The translations under genes and the position numbers were made by a program. From Chlorops oryzae (Eukaryota; Arthropoda; Insecta; Diptera; Chloropidae): 64,000 nt of DNA. The stretch lies in contig CM035807.1 in assembly GCA_020466095.1 (NCBI GenBank), positions 97,273,848 to 97,337,847 of the forward strand, read 5' to 3'. Below the pieces are notes generated by a model. That model saw nothing but the letters and a program-made list of their open reading frames with translations. It ran no database searches and was not told the origin of the DNA. Every line of letters begins with the position of its first letter. The first letter of the stretch is position 1. Positions 11,904 through 22,783 of the stretch are shown piece after piece.

Positions 11904-12056
11904 CAGTAGAAACTCTATAACGAATTTCTCTCTATAGCGAATCTTATGAAGGCTTTTTCGTAACATTTTTAGTGCATTTTTTCTCCTTATAACGAAGTTT
12001 CTATGTAACGATTTTTTTGCCAGCCCCTTGGAAGTCGTACAGAGAGTTTCGACTAT
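11904..12056 (+). mobile_element. pogo/Tigger-like MITE, copy 1
   Basis: The left end is CAGTAGAAACTCTATAACGA. The right end, reverse complemented, reads CATAGTCGAAACTCTCTGTA. Termini of the form CAGT.GAA.CTC..TATAACGA are typical of pogo/Tigger elements of the Tc1-mariner superfamily. It shares the interior word AATTTCTCTCTATAGCGA with the copy at 27128-27295, which lies in the opposite orientation. There is no transposase. Confidence 0.6.
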
Positions 12057-13560
12057 GTATTTGCAAATTTTTAGACATGTGGAAAACCCTTTTTAAGGCA
12101 AGTTTGCAATATTCTAAAGCGGCCCAGACACGCTTAAGCTTCTCCAACCCGAAATTATTTGCAACCACAGGATGTTCACAGACTTGTTGTACAACACATT
12201 ATTTCGGGCGTGAATGGGTGCGGTAAGAAGACTCAATCAGAACGATCTCTTTTGAGAGGCATGAATATCAGTTTCATATCACAATGCACCGAGTTCGATC
12301 CGCTTTAAGCTGCAACCTTCGCATCAAAAGAGTAAGAAGCACACGAACATAATTTCTCAAAAATTATTGCGTTCCAATCCACGCAATCAAGACAACAAAA
12401 TTATCTCTTTATGACACCATCAAGCCGCGATCAGTTCAAAAGCTTGAAACTTTATGAATCACTTTGATTTAAATCGAGGAAATCAACTGAATTACCCCTA
12501 AGATCGCTGCTGTGTCGTTTGGTCCCTCTTCGTGCATTCGATTAGCGATGATGCCTTTAATATACAGGTACAGATGTATGTGCTTAAAAAATTCTACCAA
12601 CTCACACAAAGAATGATTTTTTGTCAGTGTAAGTAAGTCATGTTCCGACTGAGTTGGTTTCATTAAAGTCTCCAATGGTGTTTTGGAATGCAACGGAGAG
12701 ACGACTCGCGAACGATACCGGCTATTAGTTCATCAAGAAAAAAAAAAAACAGAAAAAAATATTGTGCGTTTTGGTCATCGACATGCACGAACGATGGTTG
12801 TCGAGTTGTCCGTTTGGCAATTATACGCAACACCGACGTTCATAATTACAGAGCGGCAAGACATTTTCGAAGTTAACACTTTCGTTCGACGTTGATGCAG
12901 CAAAATGCCACGGGCTGAATTTATCGAGCGATGCATTGAGAACAACAGCATAATCTACAGCAGCAGCAACCGCGACCACAACGAACAACAACAGTACAGA
13001 CGACAGGAATGATTTTGTTTTCGTTGTCAGTAACACCTTCAAAATGAAGATAACCCCAAATATTTCGTGGCCTCTTAAAGGATTGATCATTTTGTAACTT
13101 AGACGGCGAAAGGGTGATTTCTGCCGAGCTTAAGCTTCCAATCATTCTACCCGAATTCTCCTCAATACTGTTTTTCGTTTGAAACAGGCCTGAGCAGGGT
13201 TAACGAGAATTTTGGAAGATAGGTCTGCACTTAGCTGGCCATGGTGTAGAAATAGTGCTCGCTCCATGAAGTCAAGGCCCTTTTTGACTAATTCGAAGTT
13301 GATATGATCTTCAGTTCATATTCTCCCCCAATGACTGAGATTTCTGCTTTAAAAATTTTAGTAAATAGTTTTCCAAAAGTACAAGACCTATGTACATAAA
13401 TGCCCAACGGCGTAGTCTCTGTAGGTAATGAGGAAGAGGGACTTATATATTTTTTAGTTAAAAATTAAACTAGATTTGTTCTTACGATTCGATTTTCAAA
13501 TTAATTCCATCTTAAAGGGGGCATGTCCAAATCGGCACCCGATCAAAAACGCCCTTATAT
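12057..13560. other. Non-coding stretch
   Basis: No gene seen. It contains an imperfect CAGCAG/CAACAA patch near 12955-12995 and an A run near 12738. The open frames of 60-90 codons here overlap on both strands and show no domain. Confidence 0.5.
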
Positions 13561-14304
13561 ATTTGTATGCCCCATCAAGAAAAGTGTGATTGGATTCCTT
13601 AAGCGGTACATTCACTTTGCTCACCGGAATTGGCAACCCTAAGAATCAAGTGATATTTACAATAATGTTCGAAATTTCTCATGAAACACCTTATCGTATA
13701 GCCGCTCCTATCTTTTAAACTAATGTCAATCTCTGCTCGTCAATGAGATAAATTGCCATAGAATTTATGTCAAGAATCATCTGAGGAACGAATATTCCTC
13801 CATATTTTAATCGACGATGCTCGTACAATCAACATGCCGATTGATGGGCACTGCACGTAAAAAAAAAAAAAATTGCATCGAAATTTAGTTCATCATTTCT
13901 GACGTGGAATTAACAAGTTGCGAAGCCTTAAAAACTTCGGATTACAGTGAAGTACTTACTAAAATAAATAACTCTGTCATAAAAAATTCACGTAATCAGT
14001 AAATTTCCTGCATAATCTGTATTTCAGACTTGTTAACACTTTTGTTACATGCCAGCTTTTAGCAGATTCTTTGGCACCTACTAAAACGCAGTCGCAGCAA
14101 ATTTCGACTTAAAAACTGTCGCGCTTTGGTATAAGTTTAGGCGAATGCCCATTAAAAAATTCCACACTTGATTTCGAAGCGGTCGTCTCCGTCCTCTTCA
14201 GTTGAGCTTTAACTTGCCCAGAAGCATAAGAACCAAGAAATCAGTGGTCGAACATTCCAAGCATCCGTGTTCTTGCCTTAGGCTTGGTACTGCGACATGC
14301 ATTT
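13561..14304 (+). repeat. Direct duplication, unit 1
   Basis: Begins at ATTTGTATGCCCCATCAAG and runs to GCATTT near 14304. It aligns along its length with 14744-15465 in the same orientation. Landmarks in both units are GGCAACCCTA, an A13-14 run, a TTAGTTCATCATTTCTG block and CGAAGCGGTCGTCTCCGTCC. The units differ by substitutions and by many single-base gains and losses. No transposon termini or coding capacity were recognised. Confidence 0.8.
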
Positions 14305-14743
14305 CTACTAACGTTATGCTTACGTGGGATTTGGGATTAAAATATTGATATCATGAACAACTGTGCACAAATAAAGCGGTAAGTCCAACAGCGCCTGCGT
14401 TTTTTCGATTTCACATTACTTTGCATACATTGACTGCTTGCGGCAGTTGGCGCAGCACACGCGCTTTTAGACTCTTCGCTTAACTATTTCTTGGAATCCT
14501 CTTTGTTTCTCTTTAATTAAATGCGAAACTCGCTAACGCGAATACTCGTTAAATCGGAAATCTCCTGTATTGTCAACCGGGACACAACAGCAATTGTTGA
14601 ACGGTTACACTAGCTTACACTAAAAATATCCACTTTTTGCATGATCTTGCACTATAAGTTACTGATTACTGAAATATTTTGCAGTAATCAGTAAGGCTTT
14701 ACCCTTATTGCATTTCAAATATACTGCAGCATGCCCATGTATG
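14305..14743. other. Spacer between duplicated units
   Basis: About 440 bp with no gene. It includes an inverted pair around TTACTGATTACTG and CAGTAATCAGTAA at 14660-14692. Confidence 0.6.
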
Positions 14744-15465
14744 ATTTGTATGCCCCATCAAGAAAAGTTATTTCCATTAAGCGGACACAACTTTGCTCAC
14801 CAGAATTGGCAACCCTAGTAATCAAGTGATATTACCCAAAAAAATTTCAGCTCCACTAGAAACACCATCGTTCGGATCCTATCTCTTCAAACTAAAGGCA
14901 ATCTCTGCGCGTCAATGAGATAAGAAAATAGGAATGTTATGTCAAGGAATCATCTTAGATATTCCTCCATATTTTTACGACGATGCTCGTACAAGAACAA
15001 AAGCACGTAGGGCCCGCGTAAAAAAAAAAAAAATTCTCGAAATTAGTTCATCATTTCTGCCGTGGAAATTAACAAGTTTCGAAGCCTTTAAAAACTCCGG
15101 ATTAAATTAACTACGCACTAAAAATAAATAAACTCTGTCATAAAAAATCCGAATCGTAAATTTCCTGCATAATCTGTAATTTCAGACTTGTTAACACTTT
15201 TGTACATGCCAGCGTTTTGAGCAGATTGTCTTTGGCACCTACTAAAACGCGTCGCAGCAAATTTCGACTTAAAAACTGTCGCGCTTTGGTATAATTTAGG
15301 CGAATGCCCATTAAAAGACGACATTGATTTCGAAGCGGTCGTCTCCGTCCTCTTCAGTTGAGCTTTAACTTGCCCAGAAGAAGAAGAAAAAAGAAAACAA
15401 GTTTCGAACATTCCAAGCAATCCGTGTTCTTTTGCGTTTGGCTTGGTCTGGTCATGCATTTTTGT
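14744..15465 (+). repeat. Direct duplication, unit 2
   Basis: Second copy of the unit at 13561-14304, offset by about 1.18 kb. A minus-strand frame of 113 codons (15118-15459) lies within it. The same frame is interrupted by indels in unit 1 and shows no recognisable domain, so it is not called as a gene. Confidence 0.8.
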
Positions 15466-16611
15466 TTTTTCTTATTTTTTTTATATTTTGAATTCAGTAC
15501 CGATTGCAATAATAAAGTCGTTAAAATATCTTCGATTATAATCTTAGTCACAAGTAGGTGTGATGATTATTGGCTGTCGAGTTTGTCATAAACACGGACA
15601 TAAATTCATGAGACTCGCTTTAATGTTAGTCTTAAAAACAAAAAAATTAACCTCTTTCCATTTTCCATTCTCATTTTCAATTTCCCAAATTTTTCGGTCA
15701 CTTCCAACACTTTCGGTTAAGTCATAATTTTAGGATAGAAAGAAAAAGACTTTCCGAGAAAACTAGCGCTCTGAAAAGTGTAACGAATCGGGTCGACGAA
15801 GCCCCAAAAAATCGAGAAATCATAATCTTCTGATCACTTGATTGCTTTTCAATCAGCCACAGCATATCTGCTTACATTTTCCACGCCAGTGTACCTACCC
15901 TGCCCTCGTCTATTCTCGCGCTCTCGTTCGATATGCATTTATCATTTTTAATGATCTAAATTCGAAATTTTCTGGCACCTGCAATTCAAATTTTTGAAGT
16001 TTTCCTTTGGTTTCTTATTAATTTTTATTTTTATGTGTTAGTTTTGTCTTACGAACGAACGCTTCAACAGGTATGATGATGATGATGATGATGATGCTTG
16101 GACCGCAATCTCTGAGGATTGATTGTGCTTGTATGCATCCAAGCGTTTTCGGACAAGACGACGATTAATTTTTCAAATTTTTACGACTTTATTTGAGAAA
16201 ATTTCCGAAAGTTTTTCTTTGTTTTATAGACGCCAATAGGAGGTGGCACAGTTGTCCACTCTGGCGCCAGCTAGCTTTAATGCTTGCGGTTGAGTAGTTC
16301 TCTTCGTATGAGGGGAGAAGACACCTTAAAGTTGGAAGAAAATTATTTTCAATTTAAATATCGTTTTGTTTTTGACTCACTTCATTAGGTTCGGAGTGTA
16401 AATGCAATAAAGGGCATTTCCCATAAAAGCACTGATTGATAAAAATAATAAAAACAAAAATTAATAATTCAAAAAGTTAATTGGATTTGTTAGGGGCTTT
16501 CGAGAGAGGTGTAAGTTTATTGATAGAGGCTTAAAATTTTTATAGCCGAATCGATGTAAAAATTAAGCACTTTCAAATCTCGATTGCGAACAAACGTTCT
16601 ATGGTTAAAGA
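15466..16611. other. Non-coding stretch with GAT microsatellite
   Basis: No gene seen. A TGA/GAT run of about eight triplets lies at 16072-16096, directly after CAACAGGTATGA, which looks like a 5' splice site only by chance. Confidence 0.6.
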
Positions 16612-16723
16612 AGTCTTTCCCAAACGATGGTCTGTGGCGACATTATATAGTAGTCGTATGTATGTAGTAAAAAATGAAAAGGCATCGGATGATGCATCAC
16701 AATAAAAATGTTAAGAACCACTG
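16612..16723. mobile_element. Charlie-type hAT fragment
   Basis: The right end, reverse complemented, reads CAGTGGTTCTTAACATTTTT, the classic terminus of Charlie-type hAT elements. The left end reads AAGTCTTTCCCAAACGATGG, a degraded form of the opposite terminus. The remnant is about 112 bp with no coding sequence, and the flanking octamers match only weakly. Confidence 0.55.
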
Positions 16724-17701
16724 GGTGACCAAATTCACCATTTGTATTGGTTTGAACTTTCTTTTAACCCTTTACTGCATGATATATTAAGTAGAAGAAA
16801 GTATTTTTCGCAGTTAATTGTTTTATTAAGGTTTCAAAATATAATTAAGGGGTGTTTTTGAAGTGCACAAACATTGATATAGATTACTAATTATATTTGT
16901 TTAATTCAATAGACAGTTTCTCTATAATTAATATTTGAAAATGATTTCGGGCCTATGAACGCCACCACTACGAGTTATTAAGCGCAGCCTATAAGTCAAA
17001 TTTTCCACTAATTTTTTGAGCTTTCGGGGAAGTATTTTCAGCATCAGCAATGACACGTCCGTCTTTGTAATTTTTTTTATGGTGAAACCCCTCGCAAAAC
17101 AATTTCCTGGCTGTGTGCCTGGTTTCGAATACGATAGAGGATTAACAGGTGTATGGAAAGTGTTTTATTTTATTTCTGCTCTCTTAAAGACAATCCCAAA
17201 AAAGTTTTTTCCCAATTTGAATGTTGAAACTTATGAGAATGTGCCAGAAATGAACTCCAAAATCGTCTGAAATTTAAATTAGTCCAATGATCATTACCAA
17301 TAATGTTCATAGTTTTGACCTAGTTTTCCCGTTCTCATTTCGAGATAAGAATATGTTGTATATGTATACCTGAGAATGGTCAATGAAAAATCGCCGATTT
17401 TGAAAGATATCGATTTCTGCCACATTCTGGCTAAAAGCAATGCTTCGAAGAGGGTGGTGGTTGCCATAGTTGCTCTGTAGCCCGACGATCGATGATCGCT
17501 CTAACTATTTGTCTTATTTTTTCGAAAAGCGTCCATAAACTCAAACCCTCTTCTGTTGCTTGAATTAGTATGTAGTAGTTTAGAGAAGAGACCCCCTCTT
17601 TCGTCTCCTTGAAATGATAACTATGATTTCCATGTCAAGGATTGATTAATTGAGTCGCGTTTAAGTCATGTTTTGAAATTGTCACGTTATCTCTAATAAA
17701 C
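16724..17701. other. Non-coding stretch
   Basis: AT-rich with no gene or repeat that I can name. An 84-codon open frame at 17016-17270 has no recognisable features. Confidence 0.5.
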
Positions 17702-17709
17702 CTTTTTGA

Positions 17710-18373
17710 TAGGGATGTGCCGGATATCCGAATATCCGGTATCCGGCATATTCGGCCATATTCGAACTATCCGGACAGCCCGCCGGATATTGGTACTATC
17801 CGGCCGGATATTAAAACAAATTAAAAATTTTTAAATATTTTTTATAAACAAATCAATAGCAAAAGTTGACAATTTTAATAGTTTTCATTATAAATATCAG
17901 CTTTTCAGCAATTTCTGATAACAATCTGTTTCTATTTTCTGTATACATAGAGCTTGTGGCACTAAAAAGTTAGTCGATTCCACTAATGAAGGCGGTGGGC
18001 AAAGGTATTTCGTAGCCATTTTCTTTAAGTTGGGATATTGGATGCCATTCTGTTTCCACCATAATAAAGGCGATTCTTGCCTCGGAAGTAACGGAAAATT
18101 TATAAAAATTTTTAAGTTCCATTCTATAGCTTGCCATAATTTTTTTGCGCCGATCACTGCCTTGACTGTCAAAGTTTATAGAAGTAGCTGATTGTATCAC
18201 TTGAACAGCGTTGCCAGAAAACTTATTTAAGTCTACCTGTCAATTTGTGTTCAGAGCGGCCAGCTAATTTACAATTTCATACAGAAAAATTATATAAAGA
18301 TATCCGGCAAAAATTTTGTATCGGATATCCGGTATCCGGTTATCCGGCAAATTTGCTATCCGGCACATCCTTA
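17710..18373 (-). mobile_element. hAT element, internally deleted, with 8-bp TSD
   Basis: The termini are TAGGGATGTGCCGGATA on the left and, reverse complemented, TAAGGATGTGCCGGATAG on the right. Perfect copies of the octamer CTTTTTGA flank it at 17702-17709 and 18374-18381, the 8-bp duplication made by hAT transposases. Subterminal CCGGATATCCG-type repeats are packed at both ends, as expected of transposase-binding sites. The 664-bp body keeps only the decayed C-terminal part of a hAT transposase on the minus strand. Too short to be autonomous. Confidence 0.9.
17897..18172 (-). pseudogene. hAT transposase C-terminal (dimerisation) remnant
   Basis: The minus-strand frame contains SPLLWWKQN at residues 34-42, then YPNLKKMATKYLC at 46-58. 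This is the pattern of the hAT-C dimerisation domain (PL.WW, then .P.L...A.KYL). The following block, normally TSV.SER.FS, survives as SLVESTNF, so the Glu-Arg pair is lost. The frame then runs to a stop at 17897-17899, as a transposase C-terminus would. Everything N-terminal of the hAT-C domain, including the BED finger and catalytic core, is missing. The ends of the host element confirm the assignment. Confidence 0.75.
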
Positions 18374-18381
18374 CTTTTTGA

Positions 18382-19671
18382 AGTAAAAATTCGAATAAAA
18401 ACTTTCAACAAAAAATCAGAGCTCTTTTATAAAAAAGACAACTTCATAAAAATCAACTTGAAATATGTTTGTATGTATGCCTTTCAATACTCGTTCTTCA
18501 CAAAGCAACTTCCAAAAAAAATTGTTTTATTAAATTGCTTTATTTTTGGTCTTGCGGAACTCACACTCGAAGTGATCGCAAATGTACGCCTTTTCGTGCA
18601 AATATATTCATAAATATTTATTGAAAGTAATAAAATGCATGAATTTATGAGCAATTAATTTGTGCGTTGACAAATCTAATTTGATTTGTATATTTTGTTT
18701 GGCTTAATATTTAAGATTAAGATTATAAACAAGCATCGTTAAGATATCTTCCGATGGCTCGAACGATATGCTGAATGAAAAAAATTAAATATTATTTTAG
18801 ATATTTGATATACCTAATATTTTTTATTATTATTATTTATTATTCTTTTTTATGATTTTTATTATGATTTTGATATTATTCAAATTCGATCGCTCTTCGA
18901 CTGTATTTCTTTGTAAGCTGAAACCATCTAAAGGTGGAAGTATTAAATAAGAGAAATAGAGACATTGAATGTTCAATTTGGACGATTTTTATATTTTAAA
19001 CATTTTTATGAAAAAAAGTCTCTCCGTTATGGTATAACATTTTTATTGACAATTCGCAGACAAATCCAGTTTAAAACGTAGACATTCAGGGCTTTGATGC
19101 GGGCTTGAGATGTCTTTCCTTTGAAATGAGTTCGATTTCGGTTCATATTTATTACTTTTTTGATTGGGTTGGTTTTTTTTTTTTTTTTTTTGTTGATGAA
19201 GCTATGTAATGAGCTATAGGGATCGACGGTGCAAAAACTTGCGTTCCGGCAGGCCCTCGGTAGAACTCCTAGTATGATCGTGGATGTTTGGTATGCATTG
19301 ATGGGTTTTTGTTCCTTCTTTCATTCCTTCTTGGTTTTGACAGTTTGAGCCGAAGACCTCTGTTGCTAGTAGTGCCTTTTATGTATAGTTAAGTTGAGAT
19401 TAAAGATTTCTAAACCGTAAGTCCTTAGATCAAATTGAACAGAGATTTTCCTTGAATTGTTGAATCCTTGAATTTCTTTCAAACTTTTGTGTACATCGCA
19501 AAGACAAATTTTGTCAAAGGCTTCATTTGGTTACAGGTTACTTTTGGCAAAAAAATGGACTAGAATGAAATGTAGGGATTCTTATGTCTGCTATGCGATC
19601 TTTTTTTAAAATGTTGGACATAATTCAAACCAGAGATTATCACATATTCCCAACATGACCCCAGTCGCGGA
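18382..19671. other. Non-coding stretch
   Basis: No gene seen. Very AT-rich at 18780-18880, and a T18 run at 19168-19190. Open frames are short and unsupported. Confidence 0.5.
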
Positions 19672-19775
19672 TTAAGACAATTTGCCTATTCTGTTATTGA
19701 TGCATTGACGATCAGAATTTGTCGCCCCTGAAAATTTGCCCCCTTAGGCAGCTGCCTATGTTGCCTATAAGGTAA
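19672..19775. mobile_element. Repeat fragment, CAGTCGCGGATTAAG end
   Basis: Starts CAGTCGCGGATTAAGACAA and contains GTCGCCCCTGAAAATTTGCC and a perfect 12-base palindrome AGGCAGCTGCCT (19746-19757). CAGT.G.GGATTAAG is a common hAT-type end in insects. It resembles parts of the repeats at 54990-55099 and 59712-59864. The right boundary is not defined. Confidence 0.4.
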
Positions 19776-22080
19776 ATCGTGAAATTCCCTTCTAAAGGAC
19801 CACGAATAAGTCTCTTTAAAATCTTTAATATGGTTGGAGGTATAAAATGTATGGATCAACCATGTTTCTCTCAAGCCCAAGTTAAAAAGGTTGCATAAAA
19901 TTTATATAAATTTTCCATATTAAACGGCTGCCTTTCCCATGACGCCCTCCATACTTGGTGGGATCAATGAAACCAGTCCAAGTCGGTTATTTTGATTTGT
20001 TCACGGCATGACTCGTACTCATCATAAGATAATAGTCCGCCTAGGAATTTCTGTAGACCGATAACCGATATATGAAAAAAATGCCAAAAAAAATGTCTCT
20101 TTTGATCACCATATCAAAGGACTGACTACTCACCGCAAGTATTTACACACGAATTGTAGAAATCTGTAAAAATTTTCACATAAAATTCTAAAGCTATTTC
20201 ATTCTCCCCCTTTGTTGTTGAAATTTTCTGCGAATAAATTTTCTCGCATTTTTACCTAAAATATTTAAGTTTCATCTTTTCATTTCTGCACATGCAACAA
20301 GGTTTCTTTGAGCTGCGGCACGGCATGCGGCATGCGGCACGAAGCAAAGTTGGCAATTTAAATTTCCAAAACAAAGGGAAATCTTTAACGCGGCATTTAA
20401 AAACGCATAATTCTACGAAATTAATTCAACGTTTGAGAGCGAACTGACGCAACTGACACAGTTCTAAATCATATTTTGTTATGGATTTCGACATTTGCGA
20501 CACGTTATGTTTATGTAGATATATACATATGTATGTATGTGCCGTATATTGTATGCGCTATGCGTTATGCGCCTCTCCTTGTCATTTGCGGTGGCAATAA
20601 AAATTCGATTCAAGCAGCAACAATGTTTCTTTGACAACATTTTTAGTGGAAAATAAATGATTTCTCTGACAGTTCATTCAACACATTGGCGCTTAAAATG
20701 CCAATTTGGAATGGCGCGCCGCCGCGCCGCCGCGCCAAGGGCCGAAAGCGGGGAAGAGCTCCACTTTGCATACATATTTTGCTCGCTCGCTCAGTTTAAA
20801 AACAGATTTCCTTTCTCTAATGGGGCATTTTATGTGTTTCATAATAACTCATAAGCGGTTACTTCAAATGGCGCGGTCCAAGATCGCTCCGTTCCATGCA
20901 GGCAATCTTGCAGAAATTTGCTTCCATTTAAATAATTAACACGATATCGAGACTCAACGTTATGAAATGATGCTTTTTCCTTCCTTTTGCTTCGTTCCTT
21001 TGATTTCTTCCTTTCAAAATTCGTTCAGAATTGATCCCCCCTAGAACTCGATAGTGAGAAGAAGAATGAAAAAGCGTATAAAAAAAAGAGTAACAAAAAT
21101 TGGGCGTAGAGTTGAGCAAAATCATTTTATACCACTCGAATGGATGGTAGCAAATGGTTTTTATTTTTTTCATTTTTGCTTTTCTTCATTTTCATCTGCA
21201 ATTTGGCATTTGGCAGTGGCAACTCTATTCCCACTAAGCTCCATTCATCCCAGGCCATTCGACCTGAATATTATGATTTTTTAATAGCCCGCAATTTTCT
21301 CACCTCGCAAAGTGTGAATATTATGGTGTAATTGCATCAACGCATCAACTCCTACCAATTTTGGCCAAAGGCCATAGCGAGTATCTTATGAAGAATAAAA
21401 TAGAAAAAAAAATAAATAAAAGAAAAGAAGAACCAAAGGCAACCTTTTGCCGACCACGCAAGCGTAACCAGTTCTGTGCTTCAATCTTCTCTGATTGTTG
21501 CATCGTATTTCATATAATGATCCTTTCCAGACTTTGGCATAACTTTAGGGCGTTTTCACTTCACTTCAGTTCTGTTCAGTTCTGTCCAGCCCCGGCTCAG
21601 TTCAGTGGTAACTTGGCAACTCCTTGCCAATGTCTTCCTTTGAATCTTTGCAGCCGATATGTCTTCGGTCGGAAGGTAGAGATTCTTACGTTATAATAGT
21701 CACTTGGATATAATTGCAGCGACTTAAAAGGTTCTCTTCATGTTAAAAGACAGCCTCAAGTCGAGAAAGCTGAAAGCGATGTTCTCGGCAAAACTTTGAA
21801 GGTAGTCATTATGTTTATGGTTTCATTATTTCATAATAATGTCGAAATCGAAACTTGAAACTGTTGTGAAGTACCTGCAGAGTATCAGGGAGCAATGCTA
21901 ACTAAGTTATGTTGTCAAAAGCCACGTCGAAAAGCTATGCTCGTAATAATTCAGGATCTCTAATTTTTCTTTTTTTTTTTTTTAATTATTGAAAGTTCAA
22001 TTCGGTGATGTATTTTGTTTGGAAGACTAGTCTAGTTCGATGGTAGGAAAAATAAAAACACTTTAAACTGAACCATCGTT
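19776..22080. other. Non-coding stretch with small tandem repeats
   Basis: No gene seen. GGCATGC-type tandem units lie at 20312-20342, a CGCGCCGC tandem of 24 bases (very CpG-rich) at 20713-20736, and TTCAGTTCTG-type units at 21557-21605. The frames across them have compositions set by the repeats. Confidence 0.5.
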
Positions 22081-22094
22081 ATTGTTTTTGATGC

Positions 22095-22245
22095 TAACTT
22101 ACGATGTGAGAGGCTTCAACTCCCAGCTAGGGTCGTGAATGTTTCCGTTAGCTAACTTCCCTCGTGGTATCACTAAGAGGCCGATGTGAGATCTAAGTGT
22201 GTCGCCCTTCGTGGTGGCAGGCGCATTAACCCAACCTTACCCTAA
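22095..22245 (+). mobile_element. tRNA-derived SINE, copy 1
   Basis: This aligns with the minus-strand copy at 30535-30755. Shared blocks, in order, are the B-box region ending CAACTCCCAGCT, then GGTCGTG.ATGTT, CGTGG.ATCAC.AAGAG, AAGTGTGTC and TTC.TGGTGGCA. The tRNA-like head is more decayed than in copy 2: the B box reads GGCTTCAACTCC instead of GGTTCGACTCC. Order and strand agree throughout, which supports one SINE family. No long A-tail is visible at the end. Confidence 0.65.
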
Positions 22246-22519
22246 ACTGAGCCATCAGAAATTTTAAAGGAGAAGCCTAAGAAGGGAGAATTACTTACAA
22301 ACATGCAGCTTAAATTGAGATCCTAAAAATGAATTTCGAAATTCTTGCAAAAAAAAAAACAGAGTATCCTTTTTACATAATACGATGCAAAGGATTTTTA
22401 ATTGTTTCTCCACAAAAAACACCTCTCAATGACTTATGACAGCCTTGCACATGTTGCCAATCACAAAGCGACTTTACCAAAAATTGATTGAGGGGCTAAG
22501 AAGCTCGCGTTAAACATTA

Positions 22520-22783
22520 AGGACCGTTTTCTCCTCCTTTTTAAGCTCTATCTGCCAGTTAAATTTCATTTTCTTTGGCCCATTTGCTACTGCTCCAGTT
22601 AAAGTTTATCGTCACGATATCCTCTCAAAATGTCAAAATTTTCATACAAATTTTTTTGTTTTTCGGAACAAAAACTTTAATCAGAACAATAGCAAATGGG
22701 CCTTTGGCTTATTAATCAAATTTGTATGAAATTATCATCAGGATAATATAACTTACAGATCAAAAAAGGTTAGAAAACGGCCC
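22520..22783. mobile_element. 264-bp long inverted-repeat MITE
   Basis: Both arms, read inwards, give CCGTTTTCT near the ends and the shared blocks GGCCCATTTGCTA and AGTTAAAGTTT or GATTAAAGTTT further in, so the inverted repeats are over 100 bp each with indels. The centre holds TTTTTTTGTTTTTCGG. No clean target duplication is seen and there is no coding sequence. Foldback-like MITE of unknown superfamily. Confidence 0.65.

Noticed and set aside
15118..15459. 113-codon minus-strand frame in duplication unit 2
   Set aside because: The matching frame in unit 1 is broken by indels and no domain is seen.
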